Origin: Lachnospira sp. UBA4285
Lineage (GTDB): Bacteria > Bacillota > Clostridia > Lachnospirales > Lachnospiraceae
Reading direction: 5' to 3'
Assembly (NCBI GenBank): GCA_002394965.1
Contig: DGVL01000012.1
Location: forward strand, 1 to 8,259
Length of the DNA: 8,259 nucleotides
Shown: positions 6,943 through 8,259 of the stretch, piece after piece
Position numbering within the stretch: the stretch's first letter is position 1
How the letters are laid out: every line of letters begins with the position of its first letter
Position numbers and translations under genes: made by a program
Notes under the pieces: model-generated
What the model saw: only the letters and a program-made list of their open reading frames with translations
Database searches by the model: none
Told to the model about the DNA's origin: nothing

Positions 6943-6947
6943 CCCCC
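6943..6947 (-). promoter_or_regulatory. Ribosome binding site deciding the phospho-sugar mutase start
   Basis: AAGGGGGT on the minus strand is 7 nt upstream of ATG at 6935 but almost touches the ATG at 6941. The spacing excludes the longer form, which would add only Met-Phe. Confidence 0.7.
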
Positions 6948-6962
6948 TTGCTATTCGTTTCA

Positions 6963-6981
6963 GGGCAGCCTGCGGCTGTCC
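6963..6981 (-). other. Short leader hairpin upstream of the phospho-sugar mutase gene
   Basis: GGACAGCC-GCA-GGCTGCCC on the minus strand can fold into a stem of five plus two pairs around an A-C mismatch, 15 nt upstream of the ribosome binding site. No U-run follows, so it is not a terminator. It may stabilise the mRNA or have no role. Confidence 0.3.
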
Positions 6982-7005
6982 GCCCACGCTGATTTTCTAT
7001 TCATT

Positions 7006-7034
7006 ATGATATCAACCCGGACGGCGTAATTCAA
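7006..7034 (-). promoter_or_regulatory. Promoter of the phospho-sugar mutase gene
   Basis: On the minus strand TTGAAT (7029-7034) and TATCAT (7006-7011) are separated by exactly 17 bp. They lie between the upstream gene's terminator and the mutase ribosome binding site. The predicted transcript starts near 7000, giving a leader of about 65 nt. Confidence 0.6.
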
Positions 7035-7060
7035 GATGACCGGCTGCTCGCACGGGGCAG

Positions 7061-7092
7061 AAAAAAAAGGCATCCCAGCTCGCTGAGACGCC
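7061..7092 (-). terminator. Intrinsic terminator of the YczE-like gene
   Basis: On the minus strand GGCGTCTCAG, loop CGAG and CTGGGATGCC form a 10-bp stem (two G-U pairs) followed directly by eight U residues. It begins 27 nt after the stop codon and insulates the mutase promoter from upstream transcription. Confidence 0.9.
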
Positions 7093-7119
7093 CTCCCTAT
7101 CCTGTATTTCCGCAGTCTT

Positions 7120-7848
7120 TCAGGCTGCCTGTCTCTTGACCTCCCGATCCTGTGCGGCCTTTCTGCCGTAAAGCATCGGTTCCGCCACAGTGCGCCGGAA
7201 CAGATCGATCAGCGGCCCCATAAAGAAAGCCGTCACAATCGTCCCCAGACCAACCGCCGCGCCAAAGTGAAATCCGATCAGCACGCAGATCAGGTCACAT
7301 GCAATCCGGCACCAGTGGAATGGAATTCTTTTCTTTTTTTCCGAGATCGTAAGCGCAACTGCGTCATACACGGACACACCAAGATTTGCAACGTAATACA
7401 GAGCAGACGCAAGGCACATGATCACGATTCCGGATACAAGAAGCAGAGAACGCGTCACAAGCCCCGGCTCCGGAAAAAGAGTCCGGCAGACAAATCCTGA
7501 GAAATCCGCGATATACCCCACCAGAAACAGGTTGAACAGTGTTCCCAGCCCCATCAGTTTCCGGTTCACGGCAGCCACGATGATGAGCATTGCCAGAGAG
7601 AGGACCATATAGTACACACCATATGAGAACTGCTGTCCTGCAACGGTATCAAATTCTGTCCAGGTCCCGTGAGCAAATACCTGGAACGGGTCATATCCCA
7701 TCCCGGAAGCACTGAAGAGCCCGACACTTACACCGGAGATCGATACACCGGCAATTGACATGAGAATGCGGCGCTTCATCTGCGCGTCTATTCTCTGTGC
7801 TTTTCTGGCTAGTCTTTGCACAGCCCCTTTTCCTGTAAACTCTCTCAT
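7120..7848 (-). CDS. YczE-like (COG2364) integral membrane protein
   Basis: This 242-residue membrane protein belongs by sequence to the YczE/YyaS family, related to YitT; the molecular role of the family is not established. Hydrophobic segments lie at about 26-46, 74-94, 102-120, 132-154, 183-198 and 200-217. Family-like blocks are visible: GVSVGLFSASGMGYDPFQVF (39-58), where a glycine-rich turn after the first helix reads GMGYDPF; NLGVSVYDAVAL (155-166), which repeats the same helix-then-D pattern and hints at an internal duplication; and LGTIVTAFFMGPLIDLF near the end. Both termini are rich in Lys and Arg, consistent with cytoplasmic ends. The ATG at 7848 has GAGG just 4 nt upstream, slightly close; the next Met (residue 24) has no ribosome binding site. 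The gene has its own terminator, so it is likely a single-gene transcript. A transporter or permease-like role is only a guess. Confidence 0.85.
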   Translation of the reverse strand: MREFTGKGAVQRLARKAQRIDAQMKRRILMSIAGVSISGVSVGLFSASGMGYDPFQVFAHGTWTEFDTVAGQQFSYGVYYMVLSLAMLIIVAAVNRKLMGLGTLFNLFLVGYIADFSGFVCRTLFPEPGLVTRSLLLVSGIVIMCLASALYYVANLGVSVYDAVALTISEKKKRIPFHWCRIACDLICVLIGFHFGAAVGLGTIVTAFFMGPLIDLFRRTVAEPMLYGRKAAQDREVKRQAA

Positions 7849-7865
7849 ACTTCCTCACATATTCC

Positions 7866-7907
7866 TTCCGGCTCTGTCAAACGATGCCTTCCCTTCTGAC
7901 ACCGGAA
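7866..7907 (-). other. Leader stem upstream of the YczE-like gene
   Basis: On the minus strand TTCCGGTGTCA (7907-7897) pairs with TGACA (7879-7875) and, after a 3-nt GAG bulge, with CCGGAA (7871-7866), giving 11 base pairs around a 17-nt loop. It ends about 17 nt before the start codon, just upstream of the ribosome binding site, so it could be an mRNA control structure or a DNA operator. No known riboswitch is recognised. Confidence 0.45.
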
Positions 7908-7909
7908 AC

Positions 7910-7938
7910 ATCCTAATGCAAGAAAGCACAAATGTCAT
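7910..7938 (-). promoter_or_regulatory. Candidate promoter of the YczE-like gene
   Basis: On the minus strand ATGACA (7933-7938), a 17-bp spacer and TAGGAT (7910-7915) match the consensus at 5 and 4 of 6 positions. A perfect TTGACA closer to the gene (7875-7880) has no -10 at proper spacing. The predicted leader is about 55 nt. Confidence 0.4.
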
Positions 7939-7945
7939 GTGCTTT
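7923..7945. promoter_or_regulatory. Inverted repeat flanking the -35 element, candidate operator
   Basis: AAAGCACA (7923-7930) and TGTGCTTT (7938-7945) are perfect 8-bp arms around a 7-bp centre that contains most of the putative -35. A dimeric repressor bound here would block the promoter. The T-run that follows on the plus strand also makes it a possible terminator, but no plus-strand gene leads into it. Confidence 0.4.
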
Positions 7946-8143
7946 TTCCAATACCCGCCGAATTTCGGCACTTGTCACATATGAATTGCGGATTCAAGGC
8001 TATCACCGGGCAGTTTTTCAGTCGCAGTTTCTGATAAATTATGCATATTTCATGTATTTTCCGTTGATGCTGCGTGGTTTTTGGTTGCAGCAGAACACAG
8101 ACCGGAAGAATTTGCGCAAAATTTGATTTTTTTCAAATTAAGC

Positions 8144-8172
8144 TTGACACGCTTCCGAAAATCGTGTATATT
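8144..8172 (+). promoter_or_regulatory. Strong promoter of tRNA-Pro
   Basis: TTGACA (8144-8149), exactly 17 bp, then TATATT (8167-8172): a near-consensus housekeeping sigma promoter. The A/T-rich stretch at about 8118-8140 directly upstream has the look of an UP element, as is common for stable RNA genes. Transcription should start near 8179, about 30 nt before the tRNA. Confidence 0.88.
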
Positions 8173-8180
8173 AGCAAAGT

Positions 8181-8206
8181 CGGCAGTGAGATGTATCTCA
8201 TGACCG
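8181..8206 (+). other. Leader hairpin of the tRNA-Pro transcript
   Basis: CGG (8181-8183) pairs with CCG (8204-8206), and TGAGA (8187-8191) with TCTCA (8196-8200), with a few unpaired bases between the two stems. The hairpin occupies nearly the whole predicted 5' leader and ends 3 nt before the mature tRNA, so it may help RNase P processing. Confidence 0.45.
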
Positions 8207-8209
8207 CAT

Positions 8210-8259
8210 CGAAGCGTGGCTCAGTTTGGTAGAGCGCTGCGTTCGGGACGCAGAGGTCG
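8210..8259 (+). tRNA. tRNA-Pro (anticodon CGG), 5' part, cut by right edge
   Basis: The first 50 nt of a tRNA decoding the proline codon CCG are present. Seen in order: 5' acceptor strand CGAAGCG (8210-8216) with the C1 typical of bacterial tRNA-Pro; T8; D arm GCTC-AGTTTGGTA-GAGC (8219-8235) with the invariant GG; anticodon stem CTGCG/CGCAG (8237-8241 and 8249-8253) closing the 7-nt loop TTCGGGA, which gives U33, anticodon CGG (8244-8246) and G37 as expected for tRNA-Pro; then the variable loop AGGTC. The T arm and 3' acceptor strand lie beyond the window. Other tRNA genes may follow on the same transcript. Confidence 0.95.

Larger units (their letters stand above)
7849..8209. other. 361-bp intergenic region rich in inverted repeats
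   Basis: No convincing gene lies here. It holds the leader and candidate promoter of the YczE-like gene on its left and the promoter of tRNA-Pro on its right. Between them are several short inverted repeats: GCCGAA-T-TTCGGC (7957-7969), TGAAT-N5-ATTCA (7982-7996), TGCTGC-N13-GCAGCA (8068-8092), the palindrome TTTGCGCAAA (8111-8120) and AATTTGA-N6-TCAAATT (8120-8139). A short plus-strand reading frame across it lacks a ribosome binding site and is dismissed. Confidence 0.7.

Noticed and set aside
6198..6992. 264-codon plus-strand reading frame opposite the phospho-sugar mutase gene
   Set aside because: It is a shadow of a gene whose catalytic motifs are all present; the composition is rich in Arg, Pro and His with no domain.
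7875..7880. Perfect TTGACA on the minus strand as the -35 of the YczE-like gene
   Set aside because: At 16-18 bp spacing the sequence contains the ribosome binding site region (TGAGGA) and no -10. The match is better explained as one arm of the leader stem.
7932..8126. 64-codon plus-strand reading frame in the intergenic region
   Set aside because: There is no convincing ribosome binding site, no plus-strand promoter in front of it and no recognisable sequence; it runs across several inverted repeats.

Overview
This window looks like an ordinary chromosomal stretch from a moderately G+C-rich Gram-positive gut-type bacterium, most likely Clostridia and perhaps Lachnospiraceae. The clues are strong GGAGG-type ribosome binding sites, a textbook TTGACA-17-TATATT promoter, hairpin-plus-U-run terminators, and the gene families: DUF5107, an AraC regulator beside a cytoplasmic GH2-type hydrolase, a phospho-sugar mutase and a YczE-like membrane protein. 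The lineage is inferred from these families and signals; no phylogenetic marker is complete in the window.

Left part (1-4338): a glycan-use locus around a divergent promoter region. On the minus strand lie an AraC/XylS-type regulator (460-1353) and, 95 bp downstream of it, the first 121 codons of a DUF5107 protein that runs off the left edge. Facing the other way is a large cytoplasmic GH2-type glycoside hydrolase (1555-4338) with a barrel that carries recognisable acid/base and nucleophile candidates and a C-terminal amidotransferase-like region. The regulator probably controls the hydrolase, and perhaps itself and the DUF5107 gene, through the 201-bp intergenic region, which holds AT-rich -10 hexamers and a 15-bp palindrome. 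No transporter is in the window.

Middle (4339-7119): a six-helix PAP2/Aur1-like membrane phosphatase starting at GTG (4389-5120) follows the hydrolase by 50 bp. It converges on a phospho-sugar mutase (5253-6935, minus strand), and a long stem with a U-run on both sides separates them. The mutase has its own promoter and a strong ribosome binding site that selects the second of two close ATG codons.

Right part (7061-8259): a YczE-like membrane protein (7120-7848, minus) ends at a strong terminator. Its 361-bp upstream region is rich in inverted repeats, two of which surround its probable promoter and leader. A tRNA-Pro(CGG) gene with a near-consensus promoter begins at 8210 and is cut by the right edge.

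I see no phage, IS element, CRISPR array, toxin-antitoxin pair or defence system, and no strong candidate for a novel system. The points most worth a second look are the GH2 enzyme of unknown substrate, an out-of-frame 26-bp internal repeat in its gene, and the palindromes in the two promoter regions.
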